A DNA stretch of 12,549 nucleotides from JBEKYH01 sp049511115 (lineage in GTDB: Bacteria > Planctomycetota > Phycisphaerae > Tepidisphaerales > Tepidisphaeraceae): the NCBI GenBank assembly GCA_049511115.1, contig JBEKYH010000097.1, positions 1-12,549 on the forward strand, in the 5' to 3' direction. Below the pieces are notes generated by a model, which had not been told where the DNA came from, ran no database searches, and saw only the letters and a list, made by a program, of their open reading frames with translations. Numbering within the stretch: position 1 is the first letter of the stretch; every line of letters starts with the position of its first letter. Of the stretch, positions 5,801 through 12,549 are shown piece after piece. A program made the translations under genes and the position numbers.

Positions 5801-6754
5801 ATGTGGGGAAACGTGCAAGGTTGGATCATCAGCGTAATTCTCACCGCGCTGATTCTCTCTCCCATCCTCTGGCTCGCGAAGATGAGCCGCGTGACGCCGG
5901 TGAGCGGGATCGCCCTCGACCCGGCTAATCTAACCGCGATCGCCCTGCCGAATGATCCCGAAGAAGCCTGGCCGCTGGCCAGCGACGCGCGCGATGCCGG
6001 ACCGATTTATACAACGGTGATGAACTCGTGGGATGAGGTTTCAGAGCAAGCCTGCGAGGCGTTTGTGCAAAAACCCGAGGGAGATGCCCCCGCTCCGATG
6101 AAGGAGCTCATCGACGCCCGGCACTGTGCGCATATGGAACTCTTTTCGCGGCGGCTGCCTGACCTGGTGAATTACGACGCCGATCATCCGGCCCTGGATG
6201 ATCTGTTCGCCGCCGGAGAGTGGACCTACAAAGCCGGCCTCTCGCTCGAGCAGCATGGTCAGGGCGAGCAGGCCAAACCGTACCTGGAGGCGGCCTTTGC
6301 CCTGGGCCGGCAGCTTTATCGCGAGCGCGTGGCCTACGACGAATTCCAAAAAGGCACGCAGCTCATGGATGATGCGGCCGAGGCGATGTGCCGCGACGTG
6401 ACGCCGGGTTCTGAACTGTACGACGCCCTCAAGGCATTCCAGACCGGCCTTGACGAATATCAAACCAAGCGCATCATTCCCATCTGGTCGGTGATCAGCA
6501 GCGCCGATGACGGCGTCATCGAACAGACGGCCGGCGACGTGATCGTGATGGCCGAGCAATCCAGCGAGCACATGTGGCGCGTCGAGGCGACGCTGAAACT
6601 GGGGCGATATCGCTATAACGCTGGCACCATCGGCAACCGCATCGGTGCTCGCCGCGCCGTCGAGCGATTGGCATCCGATCCCGACCCGGCTGTCGCGTTA
6701 GCCGCGGCTGACGCGAAGGACCTGACCATTGAGAAGTATCGGATGATTCACTAA
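5801..6754 (+). CDS. Unknown membrane-anchored protein
   Basis: I do not recognise this 317-residue product. Residues 7-26 (GWIISVILTALILSPILWLA) form one N-terminal hydrophobic segment after a short start, consistent with a signal anchor and the bulk of the protein outside the cytoplasm. The remainder is acidic and predicted mainly helical, with stretches such as GLSLEQHGQGEQAKPYLEAAFALGRQLYRE that look like tetratricopeptide-style helical pairs. Near the end, ARRAVERLASDPDPAVALAAADA has the look of a HEAT-type helix pair. There are two Cys in the middle and no enzyme motif that I can see. GAGG at 5789-5792 precedes the ATG by 8 bases, supporting the start. It lies between the helicase-tail repeat and sucB with no overlap with either. 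A periplasmic scaffold or assembly role is possible but unproven. Confidence 0.75.
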   Translation: MWGNVQGWIISVILTALILSPILWLAKMSRVTPVSGIALDPANLTAIALPNDPEEAWPLASDARDAGPIYTTVMNSWDEVSEQACEAFVQKPEGDAPAPMKELIDARHCAHMELFSRRLPDLVNYDADHPALDDLFAAGEWTYKAGLSLEQHGQGEQAKPYLEAAFALGRQLYRERVAYDEFQKGTQLMDDAAEAMCRDVTPGSELYDALKAFQTGLDEYQTKRIIPIWSVISSADDGVIEQTAGDVIVMAEQSSEHMWRVEATLKLGRYRYNAGTIGNRIGARRAVERLASDPDPAVALAAADAKDLTIEKYRMIH

Positions 6755-6767
6755 TTTCGGTTGCTTG

Positions 6768-6801
6768 CTCGACTTTCGCCTTTCGACTCCTCGACTTTCG
6801 C
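6768..6801 (+). repeat. Tandem 12-base direct repeat upstream of sucB
   Basis: CTCGACTTTCGC occurs at 6768-6779 and 6790-6801, 22 bases apart, with a related TTTCGACTC between them. It lies in the 93-base gap between the unknown membrane protein and sucB. It could be a regulator site with two-turn spacing or a simple local duplication. Confidence 0.45.
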
Positions 6802-6847
6802 TGCCCATCATGGACAATATACCGGACCGAATGGGAGGTATTTTCAG

Positions 6848-8173
6848 ATGCCGATAGATGTGATCGTTCCGACGTTGGGTGAGTCGATCAAGCAGGCCGT
6901 TTTGCTTAAGTGGCTCAAGGCCGAGGGGCAGGCCGTCAGTTCCGATGAGCCGCTGGTGACGCTGGAGACGGACAAGGCCAACGTGGATATCTCCTCGCCC
7001 GGCAGCGGTATGCTGCGGCCGGCTCGCAAAGAAGGGGAATCGGTTGCTGTGGGCGAAGTGATCGCCCGGATTGAAGAAGGCGCCGGGGCAACGGCGGCGG
7101 CAAAACCAAAACCAGCCAGCGCTCCCGCTCCGGCAGCGCCACCGCCCGCGGCGAAGACCGTGCTGGAAGATTTAAGCCCCGCCGTTCGCGCGCTGGTGAC
7201 GGAAAACAATCTGGACGCCAACGCAATCCCCGCCACCGGTCCCGGCGGGCGGCTCACCAAGCAGGATGTGCAGTCGTTTCTAGCGACTCGCGACGCCAAG
7301 ACGGCGGAAGCGAAAGCTGCGCCGGCCAAAGCGCCGGAGAAACCCATCGAGAAGGCACCTGAGAAACCCAAGGAAGTAGCCCCCCTGCCGCCTCCTGCTC
7401 CGGCACAAGTCGCGCCCGCAGCGCCGCCTCCTCCTCCGCCCGCGCCGGCAAAACCCGCGCCTGGTTTTGACGCCAAAGGCCTGCGCCGCGAACCCATCAG
7501 CAAAATCCGCAAGCGCATCGCCGAGACCATGGTGCAGGCGCAGCACACCGCCGCCATCCTCACCACCTTCAACGAAATCGACATGTCCGCGATCATCGAA
7601 TTGCGGGCCCGCTACAAGGATCGCTTCCAGGAAACCCACGGCGTTGGGCTTGGCTTCATGAGTTTCTTCGCTCGCGGCGTCGTCCTGGCCCTGCGCGAAT
7701 ATCAGCGCGTGAACGCCTTCATCGAAGGCGATGAGATCGTCTTCCACAATTACGTCAATCTCGGCATTGCCGTCAGCACCGAGCGCGGGCTCGCTGTGCC
7801 GGTGCTGCGAAATGTGCAGGACATGGGTCTGGCCCGCATCGAATCCGAAATCAAGCGCCTCGCCCAGGCCACCCGCGACGGAAAACTGGGCCTGGAGGAA
7901 TTGAGCGGCGCGACCTTCACCATCACCAATGGCGGCGTGTTCGGCTCGCTCCTCAGCACGCCGATACTCACGCCGCCGCAGAGCGGAATTCTCGGCATGC
8001 ACGCCATCCAGAAACGCCCGATGGCGATTAACGACAAAATCGAAATCCGCAGCATGATGTACGTCGCCCTGAGCTACGACCACCGCCTCGTGGACGGGCG
8101 CGACAGCATCGGCTTCCTCGTGAAACTCAAGCAGTTGCTGGAAGACCCCGCCCGCCTGCTGCTGGAAATATGA
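6848..8173 (+). CDS. sucB: Dihydrolipoyllysine succinyltransferase, E2 of 2-oxoglutarate dehydrogenase
   Basis: E2 carries the succinyl group from E1 on a swinging lipoyl arm to CoA, giving succinyl-CoA in the TCA cycle. The 441-residue product has: a lipoyl domain (1-76) with the lipoylated Lys43 in ETDKA; a Pro/Ala linker; a peripheral-subunit-binding domain (about 104-148, LSPAVRALVTENNLDANAIPATG); a second long Pro/Ala/Lys linker (about 149-210); and the catalytic core. The core shows LTTFNEIDMS, GFMSFF, FTITNGGVFGS, PPQSGILGMHAI and the active-site SYDHRLVDGRDS, with H412 and D416. Its closeness to E. coli SucB, including RLLLEI at the end, favours succinyl- over acetyltransferase. GGGAGG at 6833-6838 supports the ATG at 6848; the frame extends upstream to 6761 but without a start signal. 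No E1 or E3 gene is in the window. The rmuC start overlaps its stop. Confidence 0.94.
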   Translation: MPIDVIVPTLGESIKQAVLLKWLKAEGQAVSSDEPLVTLETDKANVDISSPGSGMLRPARKEGESVAVGEVIARIEEGAGATAAAKPKPASAPAPAAPPPAAKTVLEDLSPAVRALVTENNLDANAIPATGPGGRLTKQDVQSFLATRDAKTAEAKAAPAKAPEKPIEKAPEKPKEVAPLPPPAPAQVAPAAPPPPPPAPAKPAPGFDAKGLRREPISKIRKRIAETMVQAQHTAAILTTFNEIDMSAIIELRARYKDRFQETHGVGLGFMSFFARGVVLALREYQRVNAFIEGDEIVFHNYVNLGIAVSTERGLAVPVLRNVQDMGLARIESEIKRLAQATRDGKLGLEELSGATFTITNGGVFGSLLSTPILTPPQSGILGMHAIQKRPMAINDKIEIRSMMYVALSYDHRLVDGRDSIGFLVKLKQLLEDPARLLLEI

Positions 8174-9411
8174 ACGACCCGCTGCTTATCCTCGCCGTCG
8201 TCTTACTTGTCGGTGTGGCGATTGCGCTGGCGGTTCTCCTCCTGCGAAAACAGGCCGAGATTGACCTTTCGCCGATCACCGAGGCGAGCGCGCGATTGGA
8301 AGCCGCTATCGAGCGCGTCGAGCGCGGCCTGCGCGGCGATCTTGCCGCCAACCGGCAGGAGCTTTCCGCGGCCCTCGCCCAGTCGCGGCAGGAGATGACC
8401 CTGGGTCTCAAGGGCCTTGGCGATGCGCTGAACATCCAGCGCGGCACGGTCGATGAACGCCTCAAGCAAATCCAGGAGAGCAACACCCGCCAGCTTGATC
8501 TGATGCGCCAGACCGTTGACGAAAAACTCCAAAGCGCCTTGGAGCGGCGGCTTGGAGAATCGTTCAAGATCGTCAGCGAACGCCTCGAAGCCGTGCACAA
8601 GGGTCTTGGCGAAATGCAGACCCTCGCCATCGGCGTCGGCGATTTGCGCAAGGCCCTCACCAATGTCAAAACCCGCGGCGTGTGGGGCGAGGTGCAACTG
8701 CACGCCCTGCTGGAACAGGTGCTCATGCCCGATCAATACGCCGCCAATTTCATGGCCCGTGACGGGGGCGACCGCGTTGAATTCGCCGTGAAAATGCCCG
8801 GGCAATGCGAGGAAGACTCCGACGGCTTATGGCTGCCGATTGACGCGAAATTCCCCCTGGAGGATTACCAGCGCCTCGTGGAGGCGCAGGAACGCGCCGA
8901 CGCCCCGGCGGCCGAAGAGGCCGGCAAACAACTGGAATTGCGCATCCGCAACTGTGCCGCCACGATCTGCGACAAATACATCAATCCTCCCCGCACCACC
9001 GCGTTTGCGATTTTGTTCCTCCCCACCGAAGGCTTGTTTGCCGAAGTCCTGCGCCGGCGCGGCCTAGAGGAAGGCGTGCGCCGCGATTTCCGCGTCACCA
9101 TCGCCGGCCCGACAACCCTGTGGGCCATCCTCAGCGGCCTGCAAATGGGCTTTCACACCCTGGCCATCCAGCGCCGCTCCAGCGAAGTCTGGGATTTGCT
9201 CGCCGCCGTCAAAGGCGAGTGGGGCAAATACGGCGAGCTACTGGCCAAGGTGCAGAAAAAATTGCAGGAGGCGTCCAACACCATCGATCAGGTCGAAACC
9301 CGCAGCCGCGCGATCGGGAGAAAACTCCGCGACGTCCAGGATTTGCCGGCCAGCGAAGTGGATGCGGTGCTGATGCTGGATGAGACGGAGGAGGCGGGGC
9401 GGGCGGGGTAG
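8170..9411 (+). CDS. rmuC: DNA recombination protein RmuC homologue
   Basis: RmuC-family proteins limit inversions and rearrangements at short repeats in E. coli and carry a predicted nuclease-like core; the biochemistry is poorly defined. The 413-residue product has an N-terminal membrane segment (about 5-25, LLILAVVLLVGVAIALAVLLL) and a long Gln/Glu/Arg-rich coiled coil (about 30-150). The conserved domain follows with TRGVWGEVQLHALLE, PIDAKFPLEDYQRL, AFAILFLPTEGLFAEVLRR, VTIAGPTTLWAILSGLQMGF and a C-terminal helix. Its ATG overlaps the sucB stop (ATGA), so translation is probably coupled to a TCA-cycle gene, which is an unusual partner. The C-terminal tail is Glu/Gly-rich (DETEEAGRAG). The gene is convergent with the toxin gene; only 45 bases separate them and no terminator hairpin is evident. 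Confidence 0.93.
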   Translation: MNDPLLILAVVLLVGVAIALAVLLLRKQAEIDLSPITEASARLEAAIERVERGLRGDLAANRQELSAALAQSRQEMTLGLKGLGDALNIQRGTVDERLKQIQESNTRQLDLMRQTVDEKLQSALERRLGESFKIVSERLEAVHKGLGEMQTLAIGVGDLRKALTNVKTRGVWGEVQLHALLEQVLMPDQYAANFMARDGGDRVEFAVKMPGQCEEDSDGLWLPIDAKFPLEDYQRLVEAQERADAPAAEEAGKQLELRIRNCAATICDKYINPPRTTAFAILFLPTEGLFAEVLRRRGLEEGVRRDFRVTIAGPTTLWAILSGLQMGFHTLAIQRRSSEVWDLLAAVKGEWGKYGELLAKVQKKLQEASNTIDQVETRSRAIGRKLRDVQDLPASEVDAVLMLDETEEAGRAG

Positions 9412-9456
9412 GGAGAGCTTCGGGATAGCACGCCGTGATCGGCTGACATTTCGAAT

Positions 9457-9753
9457 TTAACTGTCGCGATCGCGCCAACTCCCCGGTCTACGGCGAAGAT
9501 CGAAAACTGCAATGATCTCGACCATCCGTGCGGAAGCGATTCGATAAATCAACCCGTAAGGAAAACGATCCAATCTGTACCGGCGGATTCCAAGCTCAAT
9601 TTCAGGCCAGCGTCGCGGCGCCTCCAGGAGGCGCGCCAAGCCCAATCCAACATCGACGGCGAACTCAGTGCCCAGACCTGCCTGTTGCGTTTCGTAGAAG
9701 TCGGCGGCGGCCAGCAGATCGACTCTTGCTTCGGGCGAGAACCGATAATTCAT
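9457..9753 (-). CDS. ParE/RelE-superfamily toxin
   Basis: The 98-residue basic protein has the compact RelE/ParE fold signature. It opens MNYRFSPEARVDLLAAADFYE and continues with helices ending in RRWPEI, RRYRLDRFPYGLIYRI and a last strand EIIAVFDLRRRPGSW. ParE members poison DNA gyrase while RelE members cut ribosome-bound mRNA; the PYGLIYRI and FDLRRRP ends look more ParE-like. It follows the antitoxin gene with a 4-base gap, the usual order and spacing for a type II operon. The terminal RPGSWRDRDS tail is short. Target and activity are inferred from family resemblance. Confidence 0.88.
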   Translation of the reverse strand: MNYRFSPEARVDLLAAADFYETQQAGLGTEFAVDVGLGLARLLEAPRRWPEIELGIRRYRLDRFPYGLIYRIASARMVEIIAVFDLRRRPGSWRDRDS

Positions 9754-9757
9754 CGCC

Positions 9758-9976
9758 TCACCGCTGGAATCGCGCCCGCAGTTCCGTCATGACCTGCTCG
9801 CCGGGGATAGGCTGAGCCTCACCGCTATCCAGCGCCGCTATCCGTCGGCGAACCTGCGCAACCTGTAACGGCGTGAACTCTCCCGGCACGACGCATTGCC
9901 AAAGGGCCTCGGCCACTTCGTCGCGCTCCCGCGGATCGAGAGACATTGCCTCCGTCAGAATCTGATCCTTGGTCAT
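9758..9976 (-). CDS. Antitoxin of the ParE-type pair (short addiction-module component)
   Basis: A 72-residue product, MTKDQILTEAMSLDPRERDEVAEALWQ..., of the small acidic addiction-module family (L-P-x-ER-x-E-x-AEAL pattern) normally found directly before a RelE/ParE toxin gene. The N-terminal helices are expected to dimerise and the C-terminal part (EQVMTELRARFQR) to wrap the toxin. The pair GGGAGG on the - strand lies 9 bases before the ATG at 9976 and only 3 before an alternative ATG at 9982, so 9976 is preferred. A longer GTG start at 10000 would place the ribosome binding site inside the gene. A -10 element and an inverted repeat lie 40-60 bases upstream, as expected for autoregulation. 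Confidence 0.85.
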   Translation of the reverse strand: MTKDQILTEAMSLDPRERDEVAEALWQCVVPGEFTPLQVAQVRRRIAALDSGEAQPIPGEQVMTELRARFQR

Positions 9977-10015
9977 GGGCATGAGCCTCCCTTTCTTCAC
10001 CTTACAACGATGGCA

Positions 10016-10037
10016 ATTATAGCGTAGAACGCGCTAT
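10016..10037 (-). promoter_or_regulatory. Toxin-antitoxin promoter -10 with overlapping operator-like inverted repeat
   Basis: On the - strand a perfect TATAAT occupies 10021 to 10016. A perfect 6-base inverted repeat, ATAGCG (10019-10024) and CGCTAT (10032-10037) with a 7-base spacer, overlaps the -10 and the spacer region. Type II antitoxins typically repress by binding such repeats. The -35 match (TTCGCC near 10044-10039) is weak. Confidence 0.5.
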
Positions 10038-10061
10038 GGGCGAAATCCTCGCTTTTAATGT

Positions 10062-10568
10062 TCAATTCACATTCCAATGAACCGCCGCAGGGTCCATATC
10101 GGCGTGGCCCAATTGCTTTCTCATCCGAAGGTCGAACTCGAACAACTGAGTATCATGCCAGCCAAAGGGCATCGCAACCCCTTCCGCCAGAACGAATAAC
10201 CGTTCTGTGGCGGGATTGATACGGATTTCCTTCGGGTAAACATAGTCGCCCGCATTAGCCACTTCCAGCCATTTTTGGTCGTCGGCATAGGTTGCCGTGA
10301 CGTTTCCGCCAGCACAATCCATCGCTTCGATCCGAACTTGGATCCCGTTTGCGAGTTGAAGTTTCTGATCCCAAGTTCTCGGCTCCCCCGGCTTCATCTC
10401 ATCTTTGGGGACAGGTGAAAGGAGCTGGGCCGCCGAAAAGGCGGCAACTACCCTCTGGTTCTCCTCTTTGGTCTTAAACCTGCTCCACGTGTACGCGATA
10501 CAAGCCATCAGCACTAAAAGTGTGGCGGCTGCCAAGATCCAGGTAAATCTTCGCTGCGATCTAAACAT
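10062..10568 (-). CDS. Unknown membrane-anchored protein
   Basis: I do not recognise this 168-residue product. From the ATG at 10568 it reads MFRSQRRFTWILAAATLLVLMACIAYTWSRF, a basic start and a single hydrophobic segment (about 9-27), so a signal anchor or an uncleaved signal peptide with a Cys near its end. The soluble part has no enzyme motif that I can identify; it contains GIQVRIEAMDCAGGNVTATYADD and ATERLFVLAEG, which look like beta-rich segments. An upstream in-frame ATG at 10637 would add 23 residues and overlap the preceding small gene by 65 bases. I prefer 10568, which starts 4 bases after the stop of that gene and suits a membrane-anchor N-terminus. Neither start has a clear ribosome binding site, so translational coupling is likely. 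Confidence 0.6.
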   Translation of the reverse strand: MFRSQRRFTWILAAATLLVLMACIAYTWSRFKTKEENQRVVAAFSAAQLLSPVPKDEMKPGEPRTWDQKLQLANGIQVRIEAMDCAGGNVTATYADDQKWLEVANAGDYVYPKEIRINPATERLFVLAEGVAMPFGWHDTQLFEFDLRMRKQLGHADMDPAAVHWNVN

Positions 10569-10572
10569 GCGA

Positions 10573-10779
10573 TCAACAGGAACGCGCGGCGTGACGCCCC
10601 ATCGCGGCGCGAGCCTTCTGCTTTTCCTGCGGATCATACGGAATGGGGCTATGCAACGAGCCGAAGAGCGACATCAAGTCGCGCGGCGGCACGCGATCAA
10701 CTGGTCCATTCGCGACGGGGGCGGCGGGCTCAACCGACGGAATCACGCGATTTTCGCTCCTATTCTTTGACATTGCCAT
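10573..10779 (-). CDS. Small unknown protein upstream of the membrane protein
   Basis: A 68-residue frame, MAMSKNRSENRVIPSVEPAAPVANGPVDRVP..., rich in Pro, Ala, Ser and Arg and likely disordered. A second ATG at codon 3 (10773) is an alternative. A perfect TATAAT lies on the - strand at 10796-10791, so the message would be almost leaderless; the only ribosome-binding candidate is a GGGAT just before the ATG. Its stop precedes the next gene's ATG by 4 bases. The KQKARAAM stretch near the end could form one helix. Coding status is uncertain; the promoter and the spacing to the next gene are the main support. Confidence 0.4.
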   Translation of the reverse strand: MAMSKNRSENRVIPSVEPAAPVANGPVDRVPPRDLMSLFGSLHSPIPYDPQEKQKARAAMGRHAARSC

Positions 10780-10790
10780 ATCCCAGAGCC

Positions 10791-10796
10791 ATTATA
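10791..10796 (-). promoter_or_regulatory. -10 element for the two small unknown genes
   Basis: TATAAT on the - strand, 11 bases before the ATG at 10779. No -35 hexamer is evident at the 17-base position. It would place transcription start near 10784, leaving a leader of about five bases. Confidence 0.35.
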
Positions 10797-10858
10797 ACGG
10801 CGGAGCCTTTGGTAGGCGTCAGCGCCGCCATTGGCTTTACTCTTCGTGAGAACTACCT

Positions 10859-12549
10859 TCAACTGCACCCCATCGAATTCCCGCAATTCAAGCACTTATA
10901 GCAAGTCCCGCTCCTTACCGTGATGCTCCCGCACACATCGCACGCCGGCGCGTCGGCCTGCAAACCCGACCCTTGCTGGCTCAATGGATCAGAGACAATC
11001 GCCAGGCGAAGATTCGGCGCCGCCGGCGCGGGAACTGCCGCCGCCGCGGCTTCGGCGATGCGATTGGCGTGTTCGGCCTTTTGCTCCTGCTCTGAATAGG
11101 CGAACGGCTTCGTGTCATCCGGCGCGACGCGGTGACCGTGGCCGTTGCCTTCCTTGGCGGGGGGCAGCGAAGGCGGCGCCACATCGCGCGGCTCGCGCTT
11201 GGGGGCGTTGGCGGCGCGATAGCCGGGGACAAATTCCATGGCCAGCCAGCGGAAGATGTAATCGACCAGGCTCTTGGCAAAGGGGATGTCGCTGTTGCGC
11301 GTCATGCCGCTCGGCTCAAAACGCACGTGCTCAAATTTGCGCACCAGCGATTCGACCGGCACGCCATATTGCAGGCTCACCGATACCAGCGTGGCGATCG
11401 TATCCATCAGGCCGCCGATCGTGCTGCCTTCCTTGGCCATGGTGATGAACACTTCGCCCGGCGAGCCGTCGTGATAGAGACCGACAGTGATGTACCCCTC
11501 GTGGCCGGCGACATCGAACTTATGGGTGAGGGCCTTGCGCGTATCCGGCAGGCGCCGCCGCAAGGGGCGCTCGACGATGCGCTCGATGATCTTTTCAATC
11601 GTCAGCGGCTGAGCCGGCGCGAGATTGTCGGAGCTGGTGGCCTTGGCGACCATGGCCGCGGCCGTGGCGGCGTCGTGGGCCAATTCTTCCTTGGCCGCGT
11701 CGATGTTGTCCTGATCCTCCTCGGTTTCTTCCAGGTCGGTGTCGCTCTTCACGTTAAGCGGCTGAGACAACTTGCTCCCATCGCGGTACAGGGCGTTGGC
11801 CTTGAGGCCAAGCTGCCAGGAGAGGAAATAGCTGCTCTTGATGTCGTCGAGCGTCGCCTCGTGGGGAAGGTTAATCGTCTTGGAGATCGCCCCCGAGATG
11901 AACGGCTGCGCCGCCGCCATCATGCGGATGTGCCCGTCGGCGGGAATGAAGCGCTTGCCGACCCGGCCGCACTTGTTGGCGCAGTCAAAAACGGCGTAAT
12001 GCTCAGGCCGAAGATGCGGCGCGCCTTCCATCGTGCCGCGCCCGCAGACGATGTCGTTGGCTTCGTCGATCTGCTTCTTCGTGAAACCAAGGTGACGCAG
12101 GAGATTAAATCCGGCCGCTTGCCAGACCACCGGCGGGACGTTGAGCCGAGCCAGCGTCTTCTCGCCCAGCGTCCAGGGGCTGAACGCAAAGGAAATCTCA
12201 AACTGCCCCGGCAGGCCGTGATCGATTTCATCGAGTTCGGCGTCATTGAATCCCAAGGCGCGGAGGCGTTCCCAATGCACATGCGGTGCGTCGTGCAGGG
12301 TGAGTGTCCCCATGACGTAACGGAGGATGTCGTGAATCTGCTCGGAAGTGTAGCCGAGATTCACCAGCGCTGGCCGCAGGGATTGATTGGCGATCTTGAA
12401 ATATCCGCCGCCGGCGAGCTTCTTGAATTTCACCAGCGCAAAATCGGGCTCGACCCCGGTCGTATCGCAATCCATCAGCAGGCCGATGGTGCCGGTCGGC
12501 GCGATGACCGTCGTCTGCGCGTTGCGATAGCCGTGAATTTCCCCCAGCG
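10859..12549 (-). CDS. nrdJ: Vitamin B12-dependent (class II) ribonucleotide reductase, C-terminal part (5' end outside window)
   Basis: NrdJ reduces ribonucleotides to deoxyribonucleotides using adenosylcobalamin to generate a thiyl radical, independent of oxygen. The frame is open at the right edge, so about 562 C-terminal residues are seen; the ATG at 12475 is internal, since LGEIHGYRNAQTTVIAPTGT and IGLLM precede it in frame. Landmarks from the N-side: APTGTIGLL; DCDTTGVEPDFALVKFKKL; GAPHLRPEHYAVFDCAN; AAQPFISGAISKTINLP; and GLKANALYRDGSKLSQPL. An acidic/Ala linker follows. Then a TSCPD-type domain (RRRLPDTRKALTHKFDVAGHEG, ITMAKEGSTIGGLMDTIATL) and a C-terminal zinc-ribbon-like end with C-x2-C ... 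C-x2-C and terminal CGNSMGCS, whose cysteines probably take part in re-reduction of the active site. Chain and motif order match long bacterial class II enzymes. Confidence 0.95.
   Translation of the reverse strand, partial: LGEIHGYRNAQTTVIAPTGTIGLLMDCDTTGVEPDFALVKFKKLAGGGYFKIANQSLRPALVNLGYTSEQIHDILRYVMGTLTLHDAPHVHWERLRALGFNDAELDEIDHGLPGQFEISFAFSPWTLGEKTLARLNVPPVVWQAAGFNLLRHLGFTKKQIDEANDIVCGRGTMEGAPHLRPEHYAVFDCANKCGRVGKRFIPADGHIRMMAAAQPFISGAISKTINLPHEATLDDIKSSYFLSWQLGLKANALYRDGSKLSQPLNVKSDTDLEETEEDQDNIDAAKEELAHDAATAAAMVAKATSSDNLAPAQPLTIEKIIERIVERPLRRRLPDTRKALTHKFDVAGHEGYITVGLYHDGSPGEVFITMAKEGSTIGGLMDTIATLVSVSLQYGVPVESLVRKFEHVRFEPSGMTRNSDIPFAKSLVDYIFRWLAMEFVPGYRAANAPKREPRDVAPPSLPPAKEGNGHGHRVAPDDTKPFAYSEQEQKAEHANRIAEAAAAAVPAPAAPNLRLAIVSDPLSQQGSGLQADAPACDVCGSITVRSGTCYKCLNCGNSMGCS

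Noticed and set aside
6761..6847. Upstream start for sucB
   Set aside because: The added sequence covers the direct repeats and the GGGAGG ribosome binding site; lipoyl domains begin at or near the ATG at 6848.
7280..8083. A 267-codon - strand frame opposite sucB
   Set aside because: Antisense shadow of the catalytic core of sucB, His/Asp/Arg-rich without motif.
9977..10000. GTG start at 10000 for the antitoxin
   Set aside because: It would place the GGGAGG ribosome binding site inside the gene; the ATG at 9976 has it at a proper distance.

Overview
The window is GC-rich bacterial chromosome. A planctomycete, perhaps of the Phycisphaerae, is the best guess. This rests on a large secreted protein ending in dockerin-like repeats plus a PEP-CTERM tail, an AdoCbl-dependent (class II) ribonucleotide reductase, and extragenic DNA full of GC-rich palindromes. 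The assignment is inference; no 16S gene or other taxonomic marker is present.

Layout on the + strand: the 3' end of a secreted autotransporter-repeat/dockerin/PEP-CTERM protein (2-895); a 350-bp intergenic region packed with palindromes (896-1247); thiG and rsmG overlapping by 4 bp (1248-2776); a single gene fusing a full CsrA RNA-binding domain to a yeast-type cytosine deaminase (2855-3520); a DinG-family Fe-S helicase whose last ~35 codons run into a palindromic repeat (3584-5716); an unknown membrane-anchored protein (5801-6754); and sucB (2-oxoglutarate dehydrogenase E2) overlapping rmuC by 4 bp (6848-9411).

On the - strand: a ParE-type toxin with its short antitoxin (9457-9976); two small unknown genes in a likely pair (10062-10779); and the C-terminal ~560 residues of nrdJ, entering from the right edge (10859-12549).

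Most genes are housekeeping: thiamin thiazole synthesis, rRNA methylation, DNA repair, TCA cycle and dNTP synthesis. The standout is the CsrA-cytosine deaminase fusion. It joins a post-transcriptional regulator of GGA-containing mRNAs to a pyrimidine-salvage enzyme through a Pro/Ala linker. Both halves keep their key residues, and the short leader carries three GGA motifs that could allow autoregulation. Secondary points are a palindrome nested within another palindrome near 1111-1162, repeat-derived coding sequence at the end of the helicase gene, and an operator-like inverted repeat over the toxin-antitoxin promoter.
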